From Actinomycetes bacterium (lineage in GTDB: Bacteria > Actinomycetota > Actinomycetes > Actinomycetales > Cellulomonadaceae): DNA of 32,359 nucleotides. Below the pieces are notes generated by a model. It saw only the letters and a list, made by a program, of their open reading frames with translations. It did not search any database and had not been told where the DNA came from. Made by a program: the position numbers and the translations under genes. Shown in pieces: positions 1 through 9,652 of the stretch (within the stretch, counting starts at the first letter, position 1; each line of letters begins with the position of its first letter). The stretch is from positions 1 to 32,359 of the forward strand of contig JAEWOA010000322.1 of NCBI GenBank assembly GCA_023461115.1. Direction: 5' to 3'.

Positions 1-869
1 TTCGACCGCGCTGCGTAGTCGCGCTGCCGCCGCACGTACTCGGCTTTGCCGTCGGGCGTCTCGATCGCGACCGGCCCCTCGCCGTACGACGACACGTCGT
101 ACGGCGAGGCTTGCATGTCCGTATAGCGGATCTCCCGCGCGAGCTCGAAGCAGTCGAGCAGGAGGTCGCCCGGCGTCAGCGGCCCGAGCTTGAGCGCCCA
201 CTTGTACACGTCCATCGCCGCGTGCAGGCAGCCGGGCTGCTCGAGCGCGGGCTGCGCGTCGCGCGTCGGCTGGAGCGTGTTGCGGGGTGCCGCCTCGGGG
301 GTGAAGAAGCGGAACGCGTCGAAGTGCGAGCAGCGGAGCTTGTGGGACTCGACGACCGCGTCGGTCCCGGCGCCGCCGAGCCGCAGGGGCAGCCGGTGGC
401 GGTGGTCGTCGTCGGGCTCGCGGTACACCATCGCCCACTCGTGCAGCCCGAAGCAGCCGGTGAACGCGGGCTTCTCGGCGGTCGCGGACAGGAGCCCGGC
501 GACGAAGCGCACGGTGTCGGCGCGCTCTGCCAGGAAGGCCGCGAGGTCCAGCGTGACGACGCCGAAGTCGTCGGTGCGGTACCAGCGCCAGGCGCCTGCG
601 GGCGCGGGGCCGTCGGGTCCGGGCAGGAGCACGACCGTCGCGCCCGGGTGCCAGCGGCGCAGCTGCGCGGGCTTCGCGGGGTAGTACTCGTAGAGGAAGT
701 CCTCGATCGCGTGCCGCTCGCCGCGTGCGCGGCGCTCGCGGTGGCCCGCCGTGAGCGCGTCGGCCCGCGCGGCATGCTCGTCGGCGGCGTCAGCCCACTC
801 GGCGGCGGACAGCGCCACGGAGGGCCGCGCCGCCAGCTCGCCCACGGTGGGCGCAGTCGTCGAGGGCAT
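1..869 (-). CDS. Conserved actinobacterial protein, often labelled 3-methyladenine DNA glycosylase (C-terminus cut off)
   Basis: About 289 codons are visible, reading from ATG at 869 and still open at the window edge, so the C-terminus is missing. The segments RRAHGERHAIEDFLYEYY and LRRWHPGATVVLL are typical of a conserved actinobacterial family that databases commonly name 3-methyladenine DNA glycosylase. I see no helix-hairpin-helix glycosylase motif and no other catalytic signature, so that name is inherited rather than demonstrated. The protein looks soluble, with no signal peptide or membrane segment. The ATG lies 6 nt after a TACCCT hexamer and has no Shine-Dalgarno sequence, which suggests a leaderless transcript. 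It is divergent from the DUF1304 gene, only 35 nt away. Family recognition is fairly secure; the function is not. Confidence 0.75.
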   Translation of the reverse strand, partial: MPSTTAPTVGELAARPSVALSAAEWADAADEHAARADALTAGHRERRARGERHAIEDFLYEYYPAKPAQLRRWHPGATVVLLPGPDGPAPAGAWRWYRTDDFGVVTLDLAAFLAERADTVRFVAGLLSATAEKPAFTGCFGLHEWAMVYREPDDDHRHRLPLRLGGAGTDAVVESHKLRCSHFDAFRFFTPEAAPRNTLQPTRDAQPALEQPGCLHAAMDVYKWALKLGPLTPGDLLLDCFELAREIRYTDMQASPYDVSSYGEGPVAIETPDGKAEYVRRQRDYAARS

Positions 870-875
870 GGACCC

Positions 876-881
876 AGGGTA
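876..881 (-). promoter_or_regulatory. Probable -10 of a leaderless promoter
   Basis: TACCCT on the minus strand ends 6 nt before the ATG at 869. This matches the actinobacterial TANNNT -10, with transcription starting at or beside the start codon. No clear -35 is seen. Confidence 0.55.
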
Positions 882-904
882 GGCGGACGGACCACACTGG
901 CCGC

Positions 905-1291
905 GTGCTCGTCGTCGCCAGCGTCCTGGCCGCCCTCGCCGCGGCCCTCCACGTCGTCATCTTCCTGATGGAGGCCGTGCTGTTCGCGCGCCCGGCCGTG
1001 CACGCGCGGTTCGGCACGCGCGACGAGGCCGTGGCCGCGGTCCGGCCGTGGGCGTTCAACCAAGGCTTCTACAACCTGTTCCTCGCGCTGGGCGTGGTGG
1101 TCGGCGTCGTGCTCGTCGCCGCGGGGTCCACGACCGTCGGGCTCGCGCTCGTCCTCTTCGGGTGTGGCGCGATGGCGCTGGCCGCGGTCGTGCTCGTCGC
1201 GTCCGAGCGTCGGATGGCGCGCGCCGCGGTGCTGCAGGGCACGCTTCCCGCGTTGGCGGTGGTCGCGTCCGTCGTCGCGCTGGTGGGGTGA
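905..1291 (+). CDS. DUF1304 family small integral membrane protein
   Basis: This 128-residue protein is almost wholly hydrophobic, with about four membrane helices. The first (VVASVLAALAAALHVVIFLMEAVLF) carries the His and Glu typical of DUF1304, and the WAFNQGFYNLFLALG stretch near residue 50 is the family hallmark. Members are sometimes misnamed epimerase; no biochemical role is established to my knowledge. The start is GTG at 905. The hexamer CACACT lies 6 nt upstream and may act as a weak -10 for a leaderless transcript, although its first base departs from TANNNT. The gene is divergent from the preceding one and convergent with the acyltransferase-like gene, 10 nt away at the stops. Confidence 0.8.
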   Translation: MLVVASVLAALAAALHVVIFLMEAVLFARPAVHARFGTRDEAVAAVRPWAFNQGFYNLFLALGVVVGVVLVAAGSTTVGLALVLFGCGAMALAAVVLVASERRMARAAVLQGTLPALAVVASVVALVG

Positions 1292-1301
1292 GCTGTCGCG
1301 G

Positions 1302-2336
1302 TCAGCCGGCGACGGGGACGCGGACCGCACGGTCGGCGATCGTCGTCGAGACGCCGTGCAGCACGCGCTCCAGGGGGCCGCGTCCCAGCCAAGTGCGCCA
1401 CGCCCAGCACGCCGCGATCGTGACCAGCAGGAACGCGAGCCAGCCGCCTGCGCTGGCGTCGTAGACGACGCCCGGCCCGAGCTGCCAGATCACCACGAGG
1501 TGCACGGTGTAGGCCGTGAGCGCGAGCGCGCCGACGGCCGCGACGGGCGCGACCGCGCGCGGCCACGCGTCGGCCGCGGCGAGGCATGCGGCGATCACGA
1601 CGAGCGCGACACCGGTGTTCCCGGCGACCTCGAACGTCGTCGACGAGTGCGGCTCGCTCGAGGCCAGGCCGCCGAGGGCGTCGGCCACCGCGCCGACCCG
1701 CTGCGCGGCCCACGCCCCGCCGTACCCGACGACGGCAAGCACGGCGCCGAGCCAGCAGACCCGCCACCGGATGCGTGCCGAGCGCAGGTCGCAGCGCCCC
1801 AGCGCAAGGCCGGCCAGCAGGTACGCCGCCCACACGAGCGCGGGGTAGTACGGCCCGACGAGGAGCTCGGCGAGCCACTGGCCCTCGACCGACGACGGGT
1901 CGCCTCCGGTGACGGCCGCGCGCAGCGGGGGCGTGAGCACCGCGAGCGCCGCGGCGCCGAACACGAGCGCGCTGGTCGGCCAGGACAGCACCAGGATGCC
2001 GACGAGGAACAGCACGGCGTACGTCGGCAGGATCACGACGACGGGAGTCCCGAGCGCCGCGAGCCACACGCCGAGGATCAGCACGAGTACGCCGCGGACC
2101 GCGATCCGCACCCGGGCGCGCAGCATCAGGCGGCCCGTGGCGGGCTGCGAGCCTCCGGACAGCAGCGCGAGCGACAGCCCGGCGAGCACGACGAAGAGCG
2201 CGGACGGCCGCCCGTCCGCTAGGGCTCGCAGGCCGTGTGGCAGGCCCGGGTCGGGCGGCTCTGGGCCGACGTGCGCGGTCATCATCCCGAGCACCGCGAG
2301 CCCGCGGGCCACGTCGACTCCGACGATGCGCGTCAC
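1302..2336 (-). CDS. DUF418/HGSNAT-like polytopic membrane protein (probable acyltransferase)
   Basis: The protein has 344 residues and about nine or ten hydrophobic segments. The N-terminus (IVGVDVARGLAVLGMMTAHV) matches the first helix of the heparan-alpha-glucosaminide N-acetyltransferase-like/DUF1624 and DUF418 families, which includes the conserved D-ARG-A pattern. The C-terminus has the GRGPLERVLHG ending typical of DUF418. By family, such proteins may transfer acyl groups across the membrane to cell-envelope sugars, but the substrate cannot be told from sequence. The start is GTG at 2336, 6 nt after TAAGGT and without a Shine-Dalgarno sequence, so the message is probably leaderless. 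It diverges from the methyltransferase at 2449. Confidence 0.72.
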   Translation of the reverse strand: MTRIVGVDVARGLAVLGMMTAHVGPEPPDPGLPHGLRALADGRPSALFVVLAGLSLALLSGGSQPATGRLMLRARVRIAVRGVLVLILGVWLAALGTPVVVILPTYAVLFLVGILVLSWPTSALVFGAAALAVLTPPLRAAVTGGDPSSVEGQWLAELLVGPYYPALVWAAYLLAGLALGRCDLRSARIRWRVCWLGAVLAVVGYGGAWAAQRVGAVADALGGLASSEPHSSTTFEVAGNTGVALVVIAACLAAADAWPRAVAPVAAVGALALTAYTVHLVVIWQLGPGVVYDASAGGWLAFLLVTIAACWAWRTWLGRGPLERVLHGVSTTIADRAVRVPVAG

Positions 2337-2342
2337 GCGCCG

Positions 2343-2348
2343 ACCTTA
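2343..2348 (-). promoter_or_regulatory. Probable -10 of leaderless promoter for the DUF418-like gene
   Basis: TAAGGT on the minus strand is followed by 6 nt and then GTG at 2336. The hexamer is identical to the one driving the divergent methyltransferase gene. Confidence 0.6.
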
Positions 2349-2412
2349 CGCGGCCTGTGGCGTTGCCCGCGGGTGGACTTGTCTCGCATCGCGGGCCTTT
2401 CGGTCCCAGGTC

Positions 2413-2443
2413 TTGAACGACTACCCGCCCGCGCGCCTAAGGT
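2413..2443 (+). promoter_or_regulatory. Leaderless sigma-70-type promoter of the methyltransferase gene
   Basis: TTGAAC (2413-2418), a 19-nt spacer and TAAGGT (2438-2443) are followed after 5 nt by the GTG start at 2449. The expected transcription start falls on the start codon itself. Confidence 0.65.
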
Positions 2444-2448
2444 GGCGC

Positions 2449-3276
2449 GTGAGCACCACCCCGGCGTCCGCGCGCGACGTCTACACCCACGGGCACCACG
2501 AGTCGGTGCTGCGCTCGCACCGCTGGCGCACGGCCGAGAACTCGGCGGCCTATCTGCTTCCCGCGCTCGAGCCCGGCCAGCGTCTGCTCGACGTCGGATG
2601 CGGCCCCGGAACCGTCACGGTGGACCTCGCGGCGCGCGTCGCGCCTGGGCTCGTCGTCGGCATCGACTCCTCCGCCGCGGTCATCGAGATCGCGCAGGCC
2701 ACCGCGCGCGAGCAGGGCGTCGAGCACGCGCGCTTCCAGGTCGCGGACGCCTACGAGCTCCCGTTCGACGACGACTCGTTCGACGTTGTCCACGCGCACC
2801 AGGTGCTGCAGCACCTGACCGACCCGGTCGCGGCCCTGCGCGAGATGCGCCGGGTGACCCGGCCGGGCGGGGTCGTCGCGGTGCGCGACGCGGACTACGC
2901 GGGCATGACGTGGCACCCGCAGTCGGCGGGGCTCGACGAGTGGCTCGCGCTCTACCACGAGGTCACGCAGGCCAACGGCGCGGAGGCGGACGCCGGCCGG
3001 CACCTGCTCGAGTGGGTCCGCGCCGCCGGCTTCGACCCCGCGGGCATCACGCCCAGCGCGGGCGTGTGGTGCTACGCGACGCCCGAGGACCGCGCCTGGT
3101 GGGCGGGGCTGTGGGCCGACCGTTCGGTGGCCTCCAACTTCGCCAAGCAGGCCATCGACCACGGGCTCGCCGACGAGGTCGGGCTCGAGCTGTTGGCGGA
3201 CGCGTGGCGTGAGTGGGGCGCGCACGACGACGGCTGGTTCGCGGTGCTGCATGGCGAGGTCCTCGCCAGAGCCTGA
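2449..3276 (+). CDS. Class I SAM-dependent methyltransferase (Methyltransf_11/UbiE-like)
   Basis: The protein has 275 residues. Motif I, LLDVGCGPG (about residues 46-54), binds S-adenosylmethionine. The acidic residue after strand 2 is in GIDSS, and motif post-I is in FDVVHAHQVLQHL. The RVTRPGGVVAVRD segment is motif III. This fits a small-molecule methyltransferase of the UbiE/Methyltransf_11 type, but the substrate cannot be told. I chose GTG at 2449 because homology begins only after it and a TTGAAC-N19-TAAGGT promoter would place transcription initiation on that codon. The frame is open farther upstream, but that part overlaps the divergent gene and its promoter. The gene stands alone, followed by a small inverted-repeat cluster. 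Confidence 0.85.
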   Translation: MSTTPASARDVYTHGHHESVLRSHRWRTAENSAAYLLPALEPGQRLLDVGCGPGTVTVDLAARVAPGLVVGIDSSAAVIEIAQATAREQGVEHARFQVADAYELPFDDDSFDVVHAHQVLQHLTDPVAALREMRRVTRPGGVVAVRDADYAGMTWHPQSAGLDEWLALYHEVTQANGAEADAGRHLLEWVRAAGFDPAGITPSAGVWCYATPEDRAWWAGLWADRSVASNFAKQAIDHGLADEVGLELLADAWREWGAHDDGWFAVLHGEVLARA

Positions 3277-3310
3277 CGGCGAGGTCGCCACCGGCGGTGA
3301 GGTCCTCGCC
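3252..3310 (+). repeat. Inverted/direct repeat cluster at the methyltransferase 3' end, possible terminator
   Basis: TGGCGAGG-T-CCTCGCCA (3252-3268) is an almost gapless palindrome overlapping the last codons. GGTGAGGTCCTCGCC (3296-3310) repeats its core with one mismatch, and GGCGAGG (3278-3284) can pair with CCTCGCC (3304-3310). No T tract follows, so termination is only a guess. Confidence 0.4.
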
Positions 3311-3394
3311 GGCCGGCCGCGGTCCGTCGTGGTCAGGCGGCGGCGCCGTCGGCGACGCGGCCAATAGCCGTGGGACGTTGTCGGGGGTGGTGTG

Positions 3395-3400
3395 TACGGT
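3395..3400 (+). promoter_or_regulatory. Probable -10 of leaderless promoter for the M3 peptidase gene
   Basis: TACGGT is followed by 6 nt and then ATG at 3407. This supports 3407 over the in-frame GTG at 3392, which lies upstream of the hexamer. Confidence 0.6.
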
Positions 3401-3406
3401 CGGCGA

Positions 3407-5323
<1,917 letters not shown>

Positions 5324-5348
5324 CGACGAGGCCGCACGCCCGACGACC

Positions 5349-5354
5349 TAGTCT
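5349..5354 (+). promoter_or_regulatory. Probable -10 of leaderless promoter for the FAH-family gene
   Basis: TAGTCT ends 6 nt before the GTG start at 5361. No Shine-Dalgarno sequence is present. Confidence 0.6.
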
Positions 5355-5360
5355 TGTCGG

Positions 5361-6146
5361 GTGCGCATCGCGAGATTCACCACCGGCAACGACCCGCGCT
5401 TCGCCCTCGTCGAGGGCGAGCCAGGCTCCGAGGAACTCGTCGTCATCACGGGCGACCCGATCTACACGCCCGTGCAGCCCACGGGCGAGCGGATCCGGCT
5501 CGACGACGACGCCGTGCGCCTGCTGGCGCCGGTGATCCCGCGCTCCAAGATCGTCGGGGTGGGCCGCAACTATGCCGCGCACGCCGCCGAGCACGGGAAC
5601 GAGGTGCCCACGCAGCCGCTGCTGTTCCTCAAGCCGAACACCTCGGTGATCGGGCCGGACGAGCCGATCCTGCTGCCGGACTGGACCGAGCACGTCGAGC
5701 ACGAGGCCGAGCTGGCCATCGTCATCGGCAAGGTCGCCAAGGACGTCTCGCCGGAACGCGCGCTCGACCACGTCTTCGGCTTCACCGTGGCCAACGACGT
5801 CACCGCGCGCGACATCCAGCGCTCCGACGACCAGTGGACGCGCGCCAAGGGCTTCGACTCGTCGTGCCCGATCGGCCCGTGGATCGTCCCCGGCCTGGAC
5901 GTCGAGGACCTGGCGGTGCGCGCGCGCGTCAACGGCGACCTCAAGCAGGACGGCCGTACCTCCCAGATGGTGTTCGACGCCGCCTACCTGGTGTCCTACG
6001 TGTCCGAGGTGTTCACGCTGCTTCCGGGCGACCTCATCCTCACGGGCACGCCGGCGGGCGTGAGCCCGATCGTCCACCGCGACGTCGTCGAGGTCGAGGT
6101 CGAGGAGATCGGGGTGCTGCGCAACCCGGTGCTGCGCCGCTCCTGA
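5361..6146 (+). CDS. Fumarylacetoacetate hydrolase (FAH) family protein
   Basis: The protein has 261 residues. The FAH fold is clear from GVGRNYAAHAAEHG (about residues 66-79), where the His is the likely catalytic residue. EHEAELAIVIGK (114-124) and NDVTARDIQ (145-153) supply the Glu, Glu and Asp metal ligands near 115, 117 and 146. GDLILTGTPAGVSP is the conserved C-terminal signature. Family members hydrolyse or decarboxylate 3-oxo acids such as acylpyruvates, oxaloacetate or HHDD; sequence alone does not settle which. In many actinobacteria a gene of this family sits beside gltX, as here. The start is GTG at 5361, directly behind TAGTCT, without a ribosome-binding site. Confidence 0.9.
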   Translation: MRIARFTTGNDPRFALVEGEPGSEELVVITGDPIYTPVQPTGERIRLDDDAVRLLAPVIPRSKIVGVGRNYAAHAAEHGNEVPTQPLLFLKPNTSVIGPDEPILLPDWTEHVEHEAELAIVIGKVAKDVSPERALDHVFGFTVANDVTARDIQRSDDQWTRAKGFDSSCPIGPWIVPGLDVEDLAVRARVNGDLKQDGRTSQMVFDAAYLVSYVSEVFTLLPGDLILTGTPAGVSPIVHRDVVEVEVEEIGVLRNPVLRRS

Positions 6147-6162
6147 GGTGCGCCTAGGCCGG

Positions 6163-6399
6163 TCAGCGCCCGCCGAACAGCCGGCTCATGAGCCCGCGCG
6201 GCTTTGGGGTCAGGCTGGGGATCGTGCCGTCGGCCGTCGTCGTCGAGACCGGGGCCGCGGACCGCGGCGCTGTGCTGGCTGACGCGCCGGCGAACTCCAC
6301 CCGCAGGCGGTCGAGGAAGGCGTCGACCTCGTCCTGGTCGTACCCGTCGCGGAACTTGGTGGCGGCGAACTTGACGTTCAGGACGTCGTCGGGAGTCAT
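6163..6399 (-). CDS. Small DivIVA-domain protein
   Basis: The protein has 78 residues. The N-terminal part (residues 3-35, with VKFAATKFRDGYDQDEVDAF) is a DivIVA N-terminal domain, the module that binds curved membrane and localises Wag31/DivIVA to poles and septa. The long coiled coil of true DivIVA is absent. A Ser/Thr/Ala/Pro linker of about 30 residues leads instead to a short basic, hydrophobic tail, GLMSRLFGGR. It could be an accessory polar or division protein, but the function is unknown. A GGAGGA Shine-Dalgarno sequence (6416-6411) lies 11 nt before the ATG, unlike most neighbours. The gene is convergent with the FAH gene (16 nt between stops) and divergent from gltX (32 nt). Confidence 0.8.
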   Translation of the reverse strand: MTPDDVLNVKFAATKFRDGYDQDEVDAFLDRLRVEFAGASASTAPRSAAPVSTTTADGTIPSLTPKPRGLMSRLFGGR

Positions 6400-6419
6400 G
6401 GACGCTATCTTCCTCCGAC

Positions 6420-6425
6420 TAACCT
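6420..6425 (+). promoter_or_regulatory. Probable -10 of leaderless gltX promoter
   Basis: TAACCT is followed by 6 nt and the GTG start at 6432. The 32-nt gap to the divergent DivIVA-domain gene must hold both promoters. Confidence 0.6.
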
Positions 6426-6431
6426 GGGCGG

Positions 6432-7946
6432 GTGACCACCCCCGCTGACGTCGGCGCCGCTGTGCGCGTCCGCTTCTGCCCGTCGCCCACCGGCCTGCCG
6501 CACGTGGGCCTGATCCGCACCGCGCTGTTCAACTGGGCGTACGCGCGGCACACGGGCGGCACGTTCGTATTCCGCATCGAGGACACCGACGCCGCGCGCG
6601 ACTCCGAGGAGAGCTACCAGCAGCTCCTGGACGCGCTGCGCTGGCTCGGCCTGGACTGGGACGAGGGCGTCGAGGTCGGCGGGCCGCACGAGCCGTACCG
6701 GCAGTCGCAGCGCTACGACCTGTACGCGGATGTGGCCCGGCGGCTCGTCGAGGGCGGGTACGCGTACGAGTCGTACTCGACGCCCGAGGAGATTGAGGCC
6801 CGGCACCGCGCCGCGGGCCGCGATCCCAAGCTCGGGTACGACGGGTTCGACCGCGAGCTGTCCGACGCGCAGAAGCTCGCGTTCCGCGAGGCAGGGCGCG
6901 AGCCCGTGCTCCGGCTGCGGATGCCCGACGACGACATCACCTTCACAGACCTGGTCCGTGGCGACGTGACCTTCCGCGCCGGGTCCGTTCCGGACTACGT
7001 GATCGTCCGCGCGAACGGCCACCCGCTGTACACGCTGGTCAACCCGGTGGACGACGCGCTCATGGGCATCACGCACGTGCTGCGAGGCGAGGACCTGCTC
7101 TCGTCGACTCCGCGTCAGGTCGCGCTGTACCGCGCGCTGCTCGAGCTCGGGGTCGCCACGGTGATGCCGCAGTTCGGCCACATGCCGTACGTCATGGGCG
7201 AGGGCAACAAGAAGCTGTCCAAGCGGGACCCCGAGTCCAACCTGTTCCTCCACCGCGAGCGTGGCTTCACGCGCGAGGGGCTGCTGAACTACCTCTCGCT
7301 GCTGGGCTGGGGGCTGTCCGCGGACCGCGACATCTTCACGGTCGACGAGCTGGTCGAGGCGTTCGACATCGCCGACGTGAACCCCAACCCCGCGCGCTTC
7401 GACCTCAAGAAGGCAGAGGCCATCAACGGCGCGCATGTGCGGATGCTCGCGGCCGACGACTTCCGCGACCGCCTGGTGCCCTACCTGCACGCGGCGGGGC
7501 TGGTGCCCGCGAACTCGTTCGCGGACCTGGCGGCCGCGCACCGCGACCTGCTCACCGCCGCGGCGCCGCTGGTCCAGGAGCGCATGACGCTGCTGGGCGA
7601 GTCGGTCGGGATGCTCGGGTTCCTGTTCCGCGCCGACGACGCCCTGCCCATCGAGGACGACGCTCGTGGCGCCTTGCGCGAGGATGCCGCCGCCGTCCTG
7701 GACGCCGCCGCGCTCGCGCTCGGCCAACTGTCCGACGACGGCTTCACCACGGCCGCGACGCAGGAGGTCCTGGCCGCGGCGCTCGTCGACGAGGGCGGGC
7801 TCGGCATCAAGCCGCGCTTCGCCTACACCCCGCTGCGAGTCGCCGTCTCGGGGCGCCGCGTCTCGCCGCCGCTGTTCGAGTCGATGGAGCTGCTGGGCAA
7901 ACAGTCCACGCTGGCCCGCATCGCGTCGCTGCGCGCGTCGCTGTGA
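6432..7946 (+). CDS. gltX: Glutamyl-tRNA synthetase
   Basis: This 504-residue class I aminoacyl-tRNA synthetase charges tRNA with glutamate in the cytoplasm. FCPSPTGLPHVGLIRTALFN (residues 15-34) carries the HIGH motif in the form HVGL. FRIEDTD follows, and GNKKLSKRDPE around 261-265 is the KMSKS loop in the form KLSKR. The alpha-helical anticodon-binding C-terminal domain is complete. The length fits a bacterial GluRS. In actinobacteria lacking GlnRS this enzyme is usually non-discriminating and also charges tRNA-Gln for amidation; that is family knowledge, not visible here. GTG at 6432 follows TAACCT by 6 nt. Its stop overlaps the GTG of the HAD gene by 4 nt (GTGA), so the two are translationally coupled. 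Confidence 0.97.
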   Translation: MTTPADVGAAVRVRFCPSPTGLPHVGLIRTALFNWAYARHTGGTFVFRIEDTDAARDSEESYQQLLDALRWLGLDWDEGVEVGGPHEPYRQSQRYDLYADVARRLVEGGYAYESYSTPEEIEARHRAAGRDPKLGYDGFDRELSDAQKLAFREAGREPVLRLRMPDDDITFTDLVRGDVTFRAGSVPDYVIVRANGHPLYTLVNPVDDALMGITHVLRGEDLLSSTPRQVALYRALLELGVATVMPQFGHMPYVMGEGNKKLSKRDPESNLFLHRERGFTREGLLNYLSLLGWGLSADRDIFTVDELVEAFDIADVNPNPARFDLKKAEAINGAHVRMLAADDFRDRLVPYLHAAGLVPANSFADLAAAHRDLLTAAAPLVQERMTLLGESVGMLGFLFRADDALPIEDDARGALREDAAAVLDAAALALGQLSDDGFTTAATQEVLAAALVDEGGLGIKPRFAYTPLRVAVSGRRVSPPLFESMELLGKQSTLARIASLRASL

Positions 7947-8746
7947 CGGCCTCGGCCCACGGGTCCCGCGGCTCGACGAACGGCGAGCCGCACGCGCGCC
8001 TGGTCGACGGCGTCCTGTTCGACGTGGACGACACGCTCGTCGACACGCGTGGCGCGTTCGCGCAAGCGCTCGCGGTGGTCGCGCGCGAGTACTTGCCGGC
8101 GCTGGACTCCGCCGAGTCGCGCGCGGCCCGCGACGCCGAGCTCGTCGTCATGTGGCGCGCCGACGTGAACGGCCACTACCGCCGGTACACCGAAGGCCAC
8201 GCGTCCTACGACGCGCAGCGCATGGCCCGCGCCAACGAGCTGCACGCGGCGTTCGACGGGCCGGCGCTCGACGACGTCGGGTTCGCGGCCTGGGACGCGG
8301 TGTTCTTCGGCGGCTTCCGTGCCGCGTGGGCCGCGCACACCGACGCCGTCGACGCGGTGGTGCGGCTGCTGGACGCGGGCATCGCCGTCGGCGCGCTGTC
8401 CAACGCGTCCACCGACCTCCAGACGGAGAAGCTGGCCAAGGCCGGCCTCGGTGACCACGTCCCGATGCTGGTCGGCGTCGACACGCTCGGCTTCGGCAAG
8501 CCCGACCCGCGCGTTTTCGCCGAGGCATGCCGCCGCCTGGGCACCGACCCGTCGCGGACCGCCTACGTCGGCGACGAGCTCGACGTCGACGCTGCCGCGG
8601 CCAAGGCCGCCGGCCTCGTGGGCATCTGGCTCGACCGCCCCGACTCTCGCCGCCACGAGATCTCCGACGACGCGATCAACGCCGCCGCGGTCCACCGCGT
8701 CACGACACTCTCAGAGCTCCCAGCGGCCCTCGCGCTGACGCACTGA
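7943..8746 (+). CDS. HAD superfamily hydrolase
   Basis: This 267-residue phosphatase-type protein begins at a GTG overlapping the gltX stop by 4 nt. Motif I is FDVDDTLVDT, with nucleophile and acid at about D27 and D29. Motif II is the Ser of LSNAS. Motif III is the Lys of GFGKPDPRVF, and motif IV is YVGDELDVDAAAAKAAG. The helical cap between motifs I and II indicates subfamily I, as in phosphoglycolate phosphatase-like or haloacid dehalogenase-like enzymes. The substrate is unknown. The gltX-HAD overlap suggests shared expression but not necessarily a shared pathway. The gene is convergent with the PKD-like gene, 36 nt away. Confidence 0.9.
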   Translation: MTASAHGSRGSTNGEPHARLVDGVLFDVDDTLVDTRGAFAQALAVVAREYLPALDSAESRAARDAELVVMWRADVNGHYRRYTEGHASYDAQRMARANELHAAFDGPALDDVGFAAWDAVFFGGFRAAWAAHTDAVDAVVRLLDAGIAVGALSNASTDLQTEKLAKAGLGDHVPMLVGVDTLGFGKPDPRVFAEACRRLGTDPSRTAYVGDELDVDAAAAKAAGLVGIWLDRPDSRRHEISDDAINAAAVHRVTTLSELPAALALTH

Positions 8747-8782
8747 CATCCTTTCGTCAGAGGACCACAGCGTGTGGGGTGG

Positions 8783-9652
8783 TCAGCAGCCGGGTGCGTG
8801 TGGGTTCTGGTCGCAGGTCTCGGCGACCAGGCGGGTGCGGTATTCGCGGATCTCGATCGGGTTGCTGGTGGTGGCGGTGAAGGCGGTTCCGTCGACGTCG
8901 TGCCAGTCGTCGGCGCCGTCGATGCGGTAGCGGCCGGCCCACGTCGTGGTGAGCGTGATGCGGGCGGAGCCGAGGCGCTGGTAGACGTGGAAGGTGTCCT
9001 GGTCGGGCCACGCCTGTCCGGGTGAGGTGGTGGTCAGCGGCGCGGAGCCGTCGCCGAAGTCGTAGGTGAAGGTCGTGGGCTCGGCGACCACCTCGACGCC
9101 CCGGCCGAGCAGGGTGGTGCGCAGGCGTTGCGGGGTGGTGTCGGTCATGACGATCGTGGGCATGTTGACCAGCACCCAGCCGCGGTCGGGCTGTAGGCGC
9201 AGCACCGGCTTGGCCAGCGGGAGGCTGCGGAAGTCCTGCGCGGTCAGCGTGGGCAGCAGGTCGCCGCAGCCGCCGGCGTCGATCTGCTCCCATGGCCCCC
9301 ACCCTGCCGCGCCGACGGGGTTGCGCCGCCACAGCGGCAGCCGTGGCTCCGCGGCCGGGCACTCGAACGCCAAGGCCAACTCGGCGCCGGCGGGGCACGT
9401 CCCGTCGTCGAGGCCCTTGACGAACGCCGCCGCCGCCTCCCGACACGCCGCCGCACGAGTGAACTGCGGGAAGCGCGCGTCACTTCGCTGCGGTCGGTGC
9501 AAGGACCGCTCTTCCTCGGTCGCCCGATTCCGGATGAAGTCGAGAGTGTCCTTGGTGTCGCCGACATGGGCACGGACGTCGTCGCCTGGGGAGTCGCCGG
9601 GACCGCTGAGCACGGCCAATGCGAGCGTGGCGCCGAGGATCATCCGCTTCAC
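8783..9652 (-). CDS. Secreted PKD-domain-like protein
   Basis: The protein has 289 residues. A short signal peptide is likely (MKRMILGATLALAVLSG). The C-terminal half has a PKD-like beta domain recognisable from YDFGDGS, then HVYQRLGSARITLTTTW. Six cysteines (in ACREA, GTCPAG, FECPA, GGCGD, ETCDQ and the terminal PGC) suggest three disulfides in an extracytoplasmic protein. No enzymatic motif is seen. PKD domains usually act in protein or carbohydrate contacts at the surface. GTG at 9652 overlaps the stop of the upstream DUF6318 lipoprotein gene by 4 nt (GTGA), so the two are translationally coupled and probably act together at the cell surface; that partnership is inference. Confidence 0.78.
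   Translation of the reverse strand: MKRMILGATLALAVLSGPGDSPGDDVRAHVGDTKDTLDFIRNRATEEERSLHRPQRSDARFPQFTRAAACREAAAAFVKGLDDGTCPAGAELALAFECPAAEPRLPLWRRNPVGAAGWGPWEQIDAGGCGDLLPTLTAQDFRSLPLAKPVLRLQPDRGWVLVNMPTIVMTDTTPQRLRTTLLGRGVEVVAEPTTFTYDFGDGSAPLTTTSPGQAWPDQDTFHVYQRLGSARITLTTTWAGRYRIDGADDWHDVDGTAFTATTSNPIEIREYRTRLVAETCDQNPHAPGC

Noticed and set aside
1909..2448. Extending the methyltransferase upstream to 1909
   Set aside because: The extra 180 codons lie antisense to the DUF418-like gene, cross both divergent promoters and read as low-complexity Ser/Arg/Thr sequence.
3392..3406. GTG 3392 as the M3 peptidase start
   Set aside because: It lies upstream of the TACGGT -10, so it would not be in the predicted message; ATG 3407 fits the leaderless spacing.
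8747..8782. tRNA genes after gltX-HAD
   Set aside because: The gap is 36 nt with no T-loop or anticodon-arm pattern; no other gap in the window looked like a tRNA either.
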